Source: Aureimonas jatrophae (GTDB taxonomy: Bacteria; Pseudomonadota; Alphaproteobacteria; Rhizobiales; Rhizobiaceae). From it: 64,000 bases of DNA. Positions 1-8,900 of the stretch are shown here, one piece after another. The DNA lies in contig NZ_FNIT01000001.1 of NCBI RefSeq assembly GCF_900104035.1, positions 124,001 through 188,000 of the forward strand, written 5' to 3'. The notes under the pieces are model-generated. The model was not told the origin of the DNA. It was given only the letters and a program-made list of their open reading frames with translations, and searched no databases. The first letter of the stretch is position 1. Every line of letters begins with the position of its first letter. The translations under genes were made by a program, and so were the position numbers.

Positions 1-216
1 GCGGGGCGGACCTGGTCCGACGACGAGGAGGCGGCGTTCCGGCGCCCGACGGTGGAGATGTTCGAGACGCAGTCGCATCCGCTCTACGCCTCCGCCCGAC
101 TGTGGGACGACGGCATCGTCGACCCGCGCCGCAGCCGGGAGGTTCTCGCCCTCTCGCTGTCGGCGGCGCTGAACGCCCCGATCGAGCCGACGCGCTTCGG
201 CGTCTTTCGCATGTGA
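1..216 (+). CDS. mccB: Methylcrotonoyl-CoA carboxylase beta subunit, C-terminal end (partial)
   Basis: The reading frame is open from the first base and ends in TGA at 214-216, giving the last 71 residues of a biotin-dependent carboxyltransferase. The segments [14 protein letters not shown] and [15 protein letters not shown] are typical of the C-terminus of acyl-CoA carboxylase beta chains, especially methylcrotonoyl-CoA carboxylase. The subunit transfers carboxyl from biotin to 3-methylcrotonyl-CoA in leucine breakdown. The biotin-carrying alpha subunit starts 7 bases downstream, followed by the next two pathway enzymes, which supports the substrate over propionyl- or geranyl-CoA. The 5' part lies outside the window. 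Confidence 0.88.
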   Translation, partial: AGRTWSDDEEAAFRRPTVEMFETQSHPLYASARLWDDGIVDPRRSREVLALSLSAALNAPIEPTRFGVFRM

Positions 217-223
217 GGCCGCC

Positions 224-2215
224 GTGTTCCGCAAGCTCCTGATCGCCAATCGCGGCGAGATCGCCGTCCGCGTGACCACCACCGCTCGCCGGCTCGGCCT
301 TCGCACGGTCGCCGTGTATTCCGAGGCCGACCGCAACGCCCTGCACGTTCGCATCGCCGACGAGGCCGTCCTGATCGGTCCGGCCCCGGCCTCGGAAAGC
401 TACCTGAGCGCCGATGCGATCCTCGACGCGGCCCGGCGTACCGGAGCCGATGCCCTGCATCCGGGCTACGGTTTCCTGTCGGAGAATCCCGACTTCGTAA
501 AGGCCGCCGAGGCCGCCGGCCTCGTCTTCGTCGGCCCGCCCGCTTCGGCGATCCGCGCCATGGGCCTGAAGGATGCGGCCAAGCGCCTGATGGAGGCCAG
601 CGGCGTTCCGGTCGTGCCGGGCTACCACGGTGCCGATCAGGACCCGGAGCGGCTGGCCCGGGAGGCCGAGCGCATCGGCTTCCCGGTTCTCGTCAAGGCA
701 CGGGCCGGAGGCGGCGGCAAGGGCATGCGCCTCGTGGAGCGGCCGGAAGATTTTCGCGCCGCGCTGGACGGCGCCCGGCGCGAGGCCGAGGCGAGCTTCG
801 GCGACCCGGCGGTGCTGGTCGAGCGCTTCGTGTCCGCGCCGCGCCATGTCGAGATGCAGGTCTTCGCCGATGCGCATGGCAACGTCGTCCATCTCTTCGA
901 GCGCGACTGCTCGCTCCAGCGGCGCCACCAGAAGGTGATCGAGGAGGCGCCGGCTCCCGGGATGACGCCGGAGGTGCGCGAGGCGATGGGCCATGCGGCG
1001 GTCGAGGCGGCGCGCGCGGTCGGCTATCGCGGGGCGGGCACGGTGGAGTTCATCGCCGATGGGACGCATGGCCTGCGGCCCGACGGGTTCTGGTTCATGG
1101 AGATGAACACGCGGTTGCAGGTCGAGCATCCCGTGACCGAGGCGATCACCGGTCTCGATCTCGTGGAATGGCAGCTGCGGGTCGCGCGCGGCGAGCCGCT
1201 GCCGCTACGGCAGGAAGAGCTGCGCATCGGCGGCCATGCGGTGGAAGCGCGACTGTATGCCGAGGATGCGGCGCGCGGCTTCCTGCCCGCGACCGGGCGG
1301 CTGGAGCACCTGCGCTTTCCGGAAGCCACGCGCTTCACGACCGGTGCCCTGCGCATCGACAGCGGGGTGGAGGAGGGCGACGAGATCACGCCCTGGTACG
1401 ACCCGATGATCGCCAAGGTGATCGCCCACGGGGCCGACCGCGCCGCCGCGCTGGCGACCCTGAGCAACGCGCTGGACGGCGTGCGGGTCGTCGGGGCCAC
1501 CACCAACACCGCGTTTCTCGCACGGCTGGTCCGCCAACCGGACTTCGCCGCCGGGCGGCTCGACACCGGTCTGATCGCCCGACATCTCGACGCGCTAACC
1601 GAGGTTCCCGGGCCCTCGCCGGAGAGCGCCGTCGTCGCGGCTCTGGCGCTCGCCGGTCTCCTTGAGGCTCCCGCGACGGACGATCCATGGGCGCGCCTGC
1701 GCGCCTTTCGCAGCTGGGGCCGCGCGCACCTCCACGCGCAGCTCGTCTCCGGCACGGAGCAGATCGACCTGCGTCTCGAGCTGACCGAAGGGGGTGTCCA
1801 TTTCGCCGACGGAACCAGCCTCGCGATCCGTCGCGACGGTCGCGGCATCGCGGTGGAGCGCGAGGGCCACCGGCAGACCTTCACGATCGAGGCGACCCAT
1901 GGCGGGGTGACGCTCTTCGGGGCGGAGACGTCAACGAGCTTCCGCCTGGTCGACCCCCTGGAGCGGGATGGCGGCACGGCGTCGGGCGACGACGGCATCC
2001 GCTCGCCCATGCCGGGCGTCGTCACGAGGCTCCTGGCTTCGGTGGGGGACGAGGTCGCGGCCGGCACCCCGGTGCTGGTGGTCGAGGCCATGAAGATGGA
2101 GCACACGCTGCGGGCGCCGCGCGACGGACGGCTCGCCGAGATCCTGGTGCGCGAGGGCAGGCGCGTCGACGACGGCGACGTCCTGGCGCTTCTGGAGCCC
2201 GCAACCGATGGGTGA
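224..2215 (+). CDS. mccA: Methylcrotonoyl-CoA carboxylase alpha subunit (biotin carboxylase + biotin carrier)
   Basis: A 663-residue protein starting with GTG. The N-terminal biotin carboxylase opens with FRKLLIANRGEIAVR; the glycine-rich ATP-grasp loop KARAGGGGKGMR is near residue 165 and the metal/substrate motif EMNTRLQVEHPVTE near residue 290. The C-terminal biotinyl domain carries EAMKMEH, with Lys624 the expected biotinylation site. It carboxylates its own biotin with bicarbonate and ATP and passes the group to the beta subunit. Its end overlaps the start of mvaB by 8 bases, so it sits in one leucine-degradation operon. Propionyl-CoA carboxylase alpha chains are similar, but the neighbours favour MCC. 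Confidence 0.92.
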   Translation: MFRKLLIANRGEIAVRVTTTARRLGLRTVAVYSEADRNALHVRIADEAVLIGPAPASESYLSADAILDAARRTGADALHPGYGFLSENPDFVKAAEAAGLVFVGPPASAIRAMGLKDAAKRLMEASGVPVVPGYHGADQDPERLAREAERIGFPVLVKARAGGGGKGMRLVERPEDFRAALDGARREAEASFGDPAVLVERFVSAPRHVEMQVFADAHGNVVHLFERDCSLQRRHQKVIEEAPAPGMTPEVREAMGHAAVEAARAVGYRGAGTVEFIADGTHGLRPDGFWFMEMNTRLQVEHPVTEAITGLDLVEWQLRVARGEPLPLRQEELRIGGHAVEARLYAEDAARGFLPATGRLEHLRFPEATRFTTGALRIDSGVEEGDEITPWYDPMIAKVIAHGADRAAALATLSNALDGVRVVGATTNTAFLARLVRQPDFAAGRLDTGLIARHLDALTEVPGPSPESAVVAALALAGLLEAPATDDPWARLRAFRSWGRAHLHAQLVSGTEQIDLRLELTEGGVHFADGTSLAIRRDGRGIAVEREGHRQTFTIEATHGGVTLFGAETSTSFRLVDPLERDGGTASGDDGIRSPMPGVVTRLLASVGDEVAAGTPVLVVEAMKMEHTLRAPRDGRLAEILVREGRRVDDGDVLALLEPATDG

Positions 2216-3065
2216 CCGCGTTACGCTGTTCGAGGTCGGCCCGCGCGATGGCCTGCAGAACGAGGCGCGCCCCGTTCCGGCCGCCGACAAGATCCGGCTG
2301 ATTGATCTCCTGTCCGGCGCCGGCCTGCCCAAGATCGAGGCCGCAAGCTTCGTCAGTTCGCGTTGGGTGCCGCAGATGGCGGACGCAGCCGTCGTCATGG
2401 CGGGCATCCGGCGTGCGCCCTCGGTCCTGTACACGGCGCTCACGCCCAACCTGCGGGGGTTGGACGATGCGATCGCCTCGCGCGCCGACGAGGTCGCCGT
2501 CTTCGCCTCGGCCTCGGAGGGCTTCAGCCGGGCCAACATCAACTGCACGATCGCGGACAGCCTCGCGCGCTACCGCGAGGTGGCGGATGCCGCGCGCGCG
2601 GCAGGCCTTGCCGTGCGCGGCTATGTTTCCTGTATTACGCAGTGCCCGTTCGACGGCGCGGTCGAGCCGGACGCCGTGCGCCGCGTCGCCGACGCGCTGC
2701 TGCGGCTCGGCTGCTACGAGATCAGCCTTGGCGACACGCTGGGTCGCGCCGCGCCCTGCGAGATCGCATGTCTTCTGCGCAGCCTCGCCGACGACCTGCC
2801 GGCGGAGCGCCTCGCCGGGCACTTCCACGACACGTCGGGCCGGGCGTTACGGAACGTCGAGGTGGCGCTGGACGCCGGGCTGCGGACCTTCGACGCCTCG
2901 GTCGGCGGTCTGGGCGGCTGCCCCTACGCGCCCGGCGCGAGCGGCAACGTGGCGAGCGAGGCGCTCGCCGCGCGCCTTGCGGAACTCGGTCTCGAGACCG
3001 GCGTCGATATCGCGCGCCTGGCCGAGGCGGCGGCCTTCGCTCGAAGCTTGAGGAACCGAGCATGA
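2208..3065 (+). CDS. mvaB: Hydroxymethylglutaryl-CoA lyase
   Basis: A 285-residue TIM-barrel lyase of the HMGL family. It cleaves 3-hydroxy-3-methylglutaryl-CoA to acetoacetate and acetyl-CoA, the last step of leucine breakdown. The N-terminal FEVGPRDGLQNE carries the metal/substrate-binding Arg-Asp pair, FHDTSG provides a metal-binding His, and GGLGGCPYAPGASGN contains the active-site cysteine. The length matches the family (about 300). The ATG lies inside the end of mccA (8-base overlap) and the stop overlaps the next start in ATGA, so translation is probably coupled. Confidence 0.93.
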   Translation: MGDRVTLFEVGPRDGLQNEARPVPAADKIRLIDLLSGAGLPKIEAASFVSSRWVPQMADAAVVMAGIRRAPSVLYTALTPNLRGLDDAIASRADEVAVFASASEGFSRANINCTIADSLARYREVADAARAAGLAVRGYVSCITQCPFDGAVEPDAVRRVADALLRLGCYEISLGDTLGRAAPCEIACLLRSLADDLPAERLAGHFHDTSGRALRNVEVALDAGLRTFDASVGGLGGCPYAPGASGNVASEALAARLAELGLETGVDIARLAEAAAFARSLRNRA

Positions 3066-3862
3066 GCTACCGGACCTTGCGGGTGGAGCGTGACGCGCGC
3101 GGCGTGGTCACCGTGGCCCTGAACCGGCCCGCCAAGCGCAATGCGCTCTCGGTCGCAATGATCGACGATCTCACCAGCTTCGCGGCCGAGGCGAACCGCG
3201 ACGGTTCGCTGCGCGCGATGGTTCTGCGCGGCGAGGGGGAGGTCTTCTGCGCCGGCGGGGACCTCGAATGGATGCGGTCTCAGGTCGAGGCCGATCGCGA
3301 AACGCGCCGGCGCGAGGCACGACGGCTCGCCGCCATGCTGCGGGCGCTGAACGAGTTGCGCGCACCGTTGATCGGGGCGATCCACGGCGCGGCGCTTGGC
3401 GGCGGGGCGGGGCTCGCTGCCGTCTGCGACGTCGCGCTGGCTGTCGACGGAACGCGCTTCGGCTTCACCGAAACGCGGCTCGGCCTGATCCCTGCGACGA
3501 TCGGCCCCTATGTCATAGCGCGGCTCGGCGAGGGGCGGGCGCGGCAGGTGTTCATGTCGTCGCGCGTCTTCGACGCCGACGAGGCGGTCCGGCTCGGGCT
3601 CGTCGCGCGATGCGTCGAGCGGGCGGCGCTGGAGGCCGCGGTGGAACGCGAGGTCGCGCCCTATCTCCAGGCTGCGCCCGGCGCCGTGGCGCGGGCCAAG
3701 GCGCTCGCCCTCGATCTCGGCTCGCCCGTCGACGACGCGGCGATCGACCGTTCGGTCGAGGCGCTGGTTGACGCCTGGGACAGCGAGGAGGCGCGCGTTG
3801 GTATCGCCGCGTTTCTGGACAAGCGAAGCCCCCCCTGGGCGAGCGGTACGCGGAAGCCCTGA
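3062..3862 (+). CDS. liuC: Enoyl-CoA hydratase, probable methylglutaconyl-CoA hydratase
   Basis: A 266-residue crotonase-fold protein. The segments FCAGGDLEWM and HGAALGGGAGLAAVCD form the CoA pocket and oxyanion hole, and TRLGLIPATIGPYV is typical of methylglutaconyl-CoA hydratases. That enzyme makes HMG-CoA, the substrate of MvaB. The ATG start overlaps the mvaB stop by 4 bases. The order mccB-mccA-mvaB-hydratase closes the path from methylcrotonyl-CoA to acetoacetate. Specificity is inferred from context; the crotonase family itself is clear. The gene ends 18 bases before the convergent chloride transporter gene, leaving no room for an ordinary terminator. Confidence 0.85.
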   Translation: MSYRTLRVERDARGVVTVALNRPAKRNALSVAMIDDLTSFAAEANRDGSLRAMVLRGEGEVFCAGGDLEWMRSQVEADRETRRREARRLAAMLRALNELRAPLIGAIHGAALGGGAGLAAVCDVALAVDGTRFGFTETRLGLIPATIGPYVIARLGEGRARQVFMSSRVFDADEAVRLGLVARCVERAALEAAVEREVAPYLQAAPGAVARAKALALDLGSPVDDAAIDRSVEALVDAWDSEEARVGIAAFLDKRSPPWASGTRKP

Positions 3863-3880
3863 CCGGCGCGTCTCGTCGGA

Positions 3881-5248
3881 TCAGCCGTCCTTGTTCGCCT
3901 CCGCGGTTCGGCGATGGCGCAGGACGTCCGCCACGTAGTTGCGCGACAGGCTGTGGTAGAGCGGCGCGCCGGACACGAGCCGGGCCGTGCCGAAGCCGAT
4001 CAGCGAGGCCAGCATGACCGGCACGACGTTGGCCGAGTTGCCGGTCATCTCCAGGATGATCACGAAGGCTGTCATGGGCGCCTGGACGACGCCCGCGAAG
4101 TAGCCCGCCATTCCCAGCGTGGCGGCCAGCGCCGGCGCGGCGCCCAGAACCAGCCCGAGCGTCGAGCCCAGGCCTGCGCCCACCGCCAGCGAGGGCGCGA
4201 AGATGCCGCCGGGTATGCCCGAGACCATGGAGGCCAGTCCGGCGACGAACTTTTCCGCAAAGAACAGAGGCGACAGCGTTTCGCCCTCGATTGCCGATCG
4301 TGCCGCCTCGTAGCCCGTGCCGTAGGTGGTTCCGCCCGACAAGAGCCCGACAACCGCCACCACGAGACCGCAGGCGGCGGCCACCAGGACGATCCGCCCG
4401 CGGCTTCCCCGGGTCCAGCGTCGCACGCGGCGCATGAGAGTGAGGGCTCCGGCGCTGAACAGGGCGCCGAAGGCGCCGCCCATCGCACCGCACAGCACCA
4501 CCAGCACCCAGCCACGGAGCGAGACGACGCTCGCCTGACTTTCGCCGAAATAGGTGTAGTTGCCGGTCAGCGCGAGCGAGGCGAGGCCCGCCAGCACCAC
4601 GGCCGACAGGACGAGACCGTTGGTGCGCGCCTCGTAGGCGCGGCCCATCTCCTCGATCGCGAAGACGATGCCCGCGAGCGGGGTGTTGAAGGCCGCCGCG
4701 ATACCCGCCGCCGACCCGGCCAGGATCAGCCCGCGAGCCCGCTCCATGCCGCCGATCCGTCCGGCCGCCAGCATGATCGCCGCGCCGACCTGAACGGTCG
4801 GCCCCTCGCGCCCGATCGAAGCGCCCGACAGGAGACCGAGAAGGGTGAGAAGGATCTTGCCCACCGCGATGCGCAGCGACAGGAGAACGCCCCGATCCTC
4901 GTCGCGCTCGAAATGGCGGGCCGCGATGGCCTGGGGGATGCCGCTGCCGCCCGAGTTCGGAAAATAATGAAGCGCCAGATAGCTCGACAGGGCGAAGCCG
5001 AGGGGTGGCAGGAGAAGGGCCAGAAGCGGACCGGCCGTGGACACGCCCCGCAGGACGGCAAAGCCGCTCTGGGCGGCGTCCGCCAGCTTGGCGAAGGCGA
5101 CGCTGACAAGGCCGACCGCGAGCGCACCCGACCAGAACACGAGGCGCGGACGCCAGAGACGCTTCGACAGCCAGACCGCGCGCGAGCGCCGAAGCATCGG
5201 CGTGCGTCCAAGACGCCGGCGAGACGAGTGGCTGTTCGTATTCGGCAT
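3881..5248 (-). CDS. CLC-family chloride channel/transporter
   Basis: A 455-residue multi-pass membrane protein with the three CLC signature loops in order: GGSGIPQA, GREGPTVQ and GGIFAPSL. The GREGP glutamate is the external gate of CLC antiporters, and the IEEMGR segment retains the position used as the internal proton glutamate in E. coli ClcA, so Cl-/H+ exchange is plausible. GSGIP rather than the altered loop of fluoride-specific CLC-F proteins argues for chloride. I chose the ATG at 5248 (MPNTNSHSS); the frame runs further upstream but that extension looks non-coding. It is a stand-alone gene. Confidence 0.88.
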   Translation of the reverse strand: MPNTNSHSSRRRLGRTPMLRRSRAVWLSKRLWRPRLVFWSGALAVGLVSVAFAKLADAAQSGFAVLRGVSTAGPLLALLLPPLGFALSSYLALHYFPNSGGSGIPQAIAARHFERDEDRGVLLSLRIAVGKILLTLLGLLSGASIGREGPTVQVGAAIMLAAGRIGGMERARGLILAGSAAGIAAAFNTPLAGIVFAIEEMGRAYEARTNGLVLSAVVLAGLASLALTGNYTYFGESQASVVSLRGWVLVVLCGAMGGAFGALFSAGALTLMRRVRRWTRGSRGRIVLVAAACGLVVAVVGLLSGGTTYGTGYEAARSAIEGETLSPLFFAEKFVAGLASMVSGIPGGIFAPSLAVGAGLGSTLGLVLGAAPALAATLGMAGYFAGVVQAPMTAFVIILEMTGNSANVVPVMLASLIGFGTARLVSGAPLYHSLSRNYVADVLRHRRTAEANKDG

Positions 5249-5787
5249 CGACGCAAGACCACTGTTTCCCGAGATGGTCCGTGATGGGGGACGCGGCTGC
5301 CGATGTCGAGCGATACGGGTGGGCGAAGGCGAGATCGGCATGGAACGGACGCTGGCGTAACCCCTCGCAGGCACCGGCCAAGCCGGAACCGCGCCGTGTC
5401 ATGCGCGCCGGCCCATCAACCCGACACCCGCCAACGCCCGCCTCGCGCATCCGGGAAAACCGCTCGCCAAATGCCATCGATGCGATGCGGCGACCGATCA
5501 CATCGCTCGGACTCAACGGCCAGCGACGCCCCGAACGCAGCACATTTCGGTCGCCGCCCTGTCGGAACGCAGGGTTGCTATCGGACGGATTGCCGGGATC
5601 GGATGACCGTCTCGAAGATCGACGGCGGGGACAGCTTGCACGATCGCGCGTTCGCGGATCGCGAGCCAGCCTTACGAAGTCCATCGGGGGCGACCAGCGC
5701 TCGGTCCGACCATCGCCTATGCCCGCGGGAAACGCCGCGCCCCTGATCGCAGGACCACGGCTCTAATAGCGCTGGAACTCATAGGAA
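5249..5787. other. Intergenic region without a convincing gene
   Basis: About 540 bases lie between the chloride transporter start and the 3' end of the tRNA-Ser gene. Open frames exist on the + strand (for example 5303-5746), but their translations are Arg/Pro/Ser-rich, low in complexity, resemble no family I know and lack ribosome binding sites. The part nearest 5249 should hold the chloride transporter promoter. I see no repeat, RNA gene or strong hairpin. Confidence 0.5.
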
Positions 5788-5877
5788 TGGCGGAGAGGGA
5801 GGGATTTGAACCCCCGATACGGTTGCCCGTATGCCGCATTTCGAGTGCGGTGCATTCAACCACTCTGCCACCTCTCC
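5788..5877 (-). tRNA. tRNA-Ser (anticodon CGA)
   Basis: Read on the minus strand, the 90-nucleotide sequence begins GGAGAGG, which pairs with CCTCTCC before discriminator G and an encoded CCA. The anticodon stem is CCGCA/TGCGG around the loop CTCGAAA, so the anticodon is CGA, reading UCG. A long variable arm (about ATACGGGCAACCGTAT) and the T-arm GGGGGTTCAAATCCCTC are characteristic of serine tRNAs. It stands alone between the chloride transporter and dgkA genes. Confidence 0.96.
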
Positions 5878-5887
5878 GTCCGAGGTC

Positions 5888-5930
5888 GGCGACCGGGTCG
5901 CCGTTGCGTGGTCTGGCGCCCGGAAGGCGC
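5888..5930. terminator. Two GC-rich hairpins downstream of eptA-dgkA
   Basis: GGCGACC and GGTCGCC (5888-5902) form a perfect 7-base inverted repeat with a one-base spacer, and GCGCC/GGCGC (5916-5930) a second short one. They lie between the tRNA and the dgkA stop, so they may end eptA-dgkA transcription on the minus strand. There is no T-run, and the one-base spacer of the first is too short for an ordinary RNA loop unless pairs open. The terminator role is a guess. Confidence 0.3.
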
Positions 5931-6006
5931 GGGTCGTGTCCTACAAAGGTTCGATCCCGCACACAAGAGGAAATCGCTTGCCCGTCATGGGCGCGCAGGC
6001 GTCGGG

Positions 6007-6399
6007 TCAGATGCGCAGGAGCAGGGCGGCGACGGCAAAGCCGAGATTGCCCGCCAGAAGGCAGAACACCGCGAACGAGCCGAGGTCCTTGGCCTGCTTC
6101 GCGAAGGTCGAGATCTCGGGCGAGACGCGGTCGACGATCAGCTCGATCGCCGTGTTCAGCGCCTCGGCCGCCGCCAGGATCAACAGAAGCACGACCTGAA
6201 TCAGGAGCATGGCCGGCGATACGCCCGCGATCAGCAGAAGCGCCAGAAGGGCGGCCCCCAGCATGATCTCCTGCCGGAACGCCGTCTCGCCGAGGAGGCG
6301 CAGGAGGCCGGCGGCGGAGTAGCGCGCCGAGGCCAGGAGATGGTCGATGCCGCGCAGCTTGGCATGCGCCCGGCGATCGGCAGGCGCTTCGATGCTCAT
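6007..6399 (-). CDS. dgkA: Diacylglycerol kinase
   Basis: A 130-residue integral membrane protein, the usual size for prokaryotic DgkA, with three hydrophobic segments. The family signature is present as AEALNTAIELIVDRVSPE followed by KQAKDLGSFAV, which carries the Mg-ATP-binding and catalytic Glu/Asn residues. It phosphorylates diacylglycerol to phosphatidic acid. The start overlaps the stop of the upstream phosphoethanolamine transferase (ATGA at 6396-6399). That pairing fits, because transferring phosphoethanolamine from phosphatidylethanolamine releases the diacylglycerol this enzyme recycles. Confidence 0.93.
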   Translation of the reverse strand: MSIEAPADRRAHAKLRGIDHLLASARYSAAGLLRLLGETAFRQEIMLGAALLALLLIAGVSPAMLLIQVVLLLILAAAEALNTAIELIVDRVSPEISTFAKQAKDLGSFAVFCLLAGNLGFAVAALLLRI

Positions 6400-8051
6400 G
6401 GGGTGGTCTCCGACTGGGCGGTCAGACGCGCGGCGGCGGGCAGGGGCGCGCGGCATGGGGCGAAGGCATCGAGCGAAGCGTCGTAGACCGCCGTGCGCAC
6501 GTCGTTGAGCCCGATCAGCGTGTGGAAGAGGTTGTCGTGCGACAAGGGCTCGTTGCGACGACCGTCGAGGCAGGCGGTATCGAGGTCCATGCGCTGCGCG
6601 AAACGGGGCGAGAACCAGGCGATCATCGGAACGGTGGTCTGTGTCACGGGCGCGAGCAGGTAGGGCATGGCGTGCAGGTAGATGCCGTTCTCACCCAGCG
6701 ACTCCCCGTGGTCGGAGACGAAGAGCAGCGTGGTGTCGAGATCGTCCCGCGAAGCCAGGAGATCGATCGTCTCGGCCAGGACGTGATCGGTATAGCGGAT
6801 CGTGTTGTCGTACGCACGGACGATCTCGTCGCGTTGGCAGTCGGCGAACACGGCGGTGCGGCAGGCCGGCGCGAAGACCTCGAAGCCGTCGGGATAGCGT
6901 TCGAAATAGGTCGGACCATGGCTGCCGATCTGGTGGAGGACGATGACGGTGTTGCGCGTGATCGTGGTCAACTCGCGGCGCAGGCGATCGGTGAGGATGC
7001 CGTCGTGGCATTCCCCGCCGCTGCAGAAGCGCGGATCGTTGCTCTCCGGGAGGAAGGCGTAGGGGATGCGGTCCGCCACGTGGTAGGCGCCGCTGTCGTT
7101 GTCGATCCAGCGAACGTCGAACCCGGCCCGCACCAGGACGTCCAGCACGTTCTCGGACGAGCGGGCGGCGGCCTTCGAGTAGCGTTTGCGCGTCAGGTTC
7201 GAGAACATGCAGGGGACCGACACGGCGGTCGAGGTGCCGCAGCTCGATACGTTCGTGAAGGACACGACGCCGCGCCGGGCGAGCTCGGGGGTCGTGTCCC
7301 GCTCGTAGCCGTTGAGCGCGAACTGCTGGCTGCGCGCGGTTTCGCCGACGACGAGGATCGTCACCACAGGCTTGGTGGCGGACGCGAGGCGCGGTCCGGC
7401 AACGGCGTCCGTGCCGAGCGGCGCCGCGACGTAGGTCTCGGTCCCGATCTCCTGGTCGGCATATTTGTAGCTCGCGATCAGCGGCGCCACCGGATTGAGG
7501 CTTGCGATCAGGTCTCGGTGCATGCGGAAGGTCGAGGCGTAGCTGGGATAGAACGCCAGCACGATCGCGACGGTGACCGCAAGGCTCGGGACGATCACCG
7601 CCGAGTTCCACTTCGCCTTCTGCCAGAAGCGGCGGTGGCGGACGCGCACGACGGCGACCAGCAAAGCGGGAAAGAGCCCGAACAGAAGGAGGTGGAACAC
7701 CAGGCTCGACGTCAGGAGATGGTTCGCCTCGGCCGGATTGGTGAGCACGACATTCGCGATCATGTCGCGGTCGATCAGGATGCCGTAGCTGTCCACGAAG
7801 TACGAGGCGGTCGCCGATACGAGGATGAGCGCGATCAGCACCGGCTTGACGAGATACTTCACCGAGACCGACGTCAGGATCGCGAACAGGAGAAGAAAGA
7901 GCCCGATCCCGAGGCCCACGAGATGCAGCGGGTGATCGCCGAAGTAGGCAAAGCCCTTGCGCCAGAACGTGCCGTTGGTCGCGAAGATCAGGTAGGCCGA
8001 GACAAGCGCCACGAGGGGCACGCTGCCGATGGTCGGTCTGGGAAGGCGCAT
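6396..8051 (-). CDS. eptA: Lipid A phosphoethanolamine transferase (EptA/MCR family)
   Basis: A 551-residue inner-membrane protein with about five N-terminal membrane helices and a periplasmic sulfatase-fold domain. LVVGETARSQQFALNGYER binds metal, SCGTSTAVSVPCMFS carries the catalytic threonine and paired cysteines, and HQIGSHGPTYFERYP and FVSDHGESLGENG supply further metal ligands. It moves phosphoethanolamine from phosphatidylethanolamine to lipid A, lowering surface charge and typically raising resistance to cationic peptides. I chose the ATG at 8051 (MRLPRPTIG); one at 8093 is possible. The gene is coupled to dgkA and divergent from a two-component system, its likely regulator. Confidence 0.9.
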   Translation of the reverse strand: MRLPRPTIGSVPLVALVSAYLIFATNGTFWRKGFAYFGDHPLHLVGLGIGLFLLLFAILTSVSVKYLVKPVLIALILVSATASYFVDSYGILIDRDMIANVVLTNPAEANHLLTSSLVFHLLLFGLFPALLVAVVRVRHRRFWQKAKWNSAVIVPSLAVTVAIVLAFYPSYASTFRMHRDLIASLNPVAPLIASYKYADQEIGTETYVAAPLGTDAVAGPRLASATKPVVTILVVGETARSQQFALNGYERDTTPELARRGVVSFTNVSSCGTSTAVSVPCMFSNLTRKRYSKAAARSSENVLDVLVRAGFDVRWIDNDSGAYHVADRIPYAFLPESNDPRFCSGGECHDGILTDRLRRELTTITRNTVIVLHQIGSHGPTYFERYPDGFEVFAPACRTAVFADCQRDEIVRAYDNTIRYTDHVLAETIDLLASRDDLDTTLLFVSDHGESLGENGIYLHAMPYLLAPVTQTTVPMIAWFSPRFAQRMDLDTACLDGRRNEPLSHDNLFHTLIGLNDVRTAVYDASLDAFAPCRAPLPAAARLTAQSETTP

Positions 8052-8133
8052 GGTTCGGATCCCGAGGGACCGGACAAGCCCGGCCCGCGGCACCGCCTTA
8101 GCCGTCGCACCTCGGGGTTCGGCTGTCCGTTCC

Positions 8134-8149
8134 TATACGGTTTCGTATA
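8134..8149. promoter_or_regulatory. TATACG-N4-CGTATA palindrome in the eptA/two-component divergent promoter
   Basis: In the 168-base gap between eptA and the response regulator, TATACG (8134-8139) and CGTATA (8144-8149) form a perfect inverted repeat with a 4-base spacer. Its right arm runs into TATAAT at 8146-8151, a perfect -10 hexamer for rightward transcription; I find no good -35 upstream. The layout suits an operator controlling one or both divergent units, possibly autoregulation by the adjacent OmpR-type regulator, although those usually bind direct repeats. Confidence 0.5.
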
Positions 8150-8219
8150 ATCGGCGTCCGCGACGTGAGAGCGCTGGCGCGATCGCATAAGGATGCATCG
8201 GTTGCCGGGAGGAAAAGGC

Positions 8220-8900
8220 TTGAAGGTCCTGCTGATCGAGGATGACGCATCGAGCGCGGCCTATGTCTGCGCGGGACTGCGCGAGGAAGGGCACGAGGTC
8301 GACCACGTGTCGAGCGGGGCTCTGGGTTTGGAACTGGCGCTGACGCGCTCCTACGATACGGCGGTGATCGACCGCATGCTGCCGGATCTCGACGGGCTGT
8401 CGCTTCTCAAGGCCATGCGGGCGGCGGGCCAAAGGGTGCCCGCGATCTTCCTCACCGCGCTGGGCGGCGTCGACGACCGGGTCGAAGGGCTGGAAGCGGG
8501 CGGCGACGACTATCTCCTGAAGCCCTTCGCCTTCTCGGAACTGATGGCCCGCCTGAATGCCCTGGCCCGGCGTGCCGTGCCGGAGCGGCGCGAGGAGGTC
8601 GTTCTGACGGTCGGCGACCTGCAGATGAACCTGGTGGCCCGAACCGTGTCGCGCGCCGGCCGCTCCATCGACCTGCAGCCGAGGGAGTTCCGGCTCCTGG
8701 AGGTGCTGATGCGCAACCGCGGACGCGTCCTCACGCGGACCATGCTCCTGGAGCGCGTCTGGCAGTTCCACTTCGACCCCAAGACCAACGTCGTCGAGAC
8801 CCATGTCAGCCGTCTGCGCGGCAAGGTGGACCGGCCGTTCGGGCGCGAGATGATCCGCACGGTTCGCGGCTCGGGATATCTCCTCGATGCGGCTGCCTGA
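8220..8900 (+). CDS. OmpR/PhoB-family response regulator
   Basis: A 226-residue regulator: a receiver domain (VLLIEDD near the N-terminus, phospho-acceptor Asp51 in AVIDRMLPD, conserved Lys in LLKPF) followed by a winged-helix DNA-binding domain ending TVRGSGYLL. I prefer the TTG start at 8220 because GGGAGGA (8207-8213) sits 6 bases before it and the receiver begins there; an in-frame ATG at 8193 would add nine residues. The stop lies inside the start of the sensor kinase gene. Its divergence from eptA-dgkA suggests it controls lipid A modification, like PmrA or ColR. Confidence 0.88.
   Translation: MKVLLIEDDASSAAYVCAGLREEGHEVDHVSSGALGLELALTRSYDTAVIDRMLPDLDGLSLLKAMRAAGQRVPAIFLTALGGVDDRVEGLEAGGDDYLLKPFAFSELMARLNALARRAVPERREEVVLTVGDLQMNLVARTVSRAGRSIDLQPREFRLLEVLMRNRGRVLTRTMLLERVWQFHFDPKTNVVETHVSRLRGKVDRPFGREMIRTVRGSGYLLDAAA

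Noticed and set aside
5278-5310. GTGATGGGGGACGCGG-like stretch resembling the start of a fluoride riboswitch near the CLC gene
   Set aside because: It is on the + strand, opposite to the CLC gene, no gene follows it there, and the CLC protein has the GSGIP loop of chloride rather than fluoride transporters.
5303-5746. 147-codon open frame in the chloride transporter/tRNA gap
   Set aside because: Low-complexity Arg/Pro/Ser-rich translation, no ribosome site, and overlapping equally long frames in other phases.
5948-5958. GGTTCGATCCC, resembling a tRNA T-arm
   Set aside because: The flanks do not pair and no acceptor or anticodon stem surrounds it, so it is not a tRNA or clear tRNA fragment.
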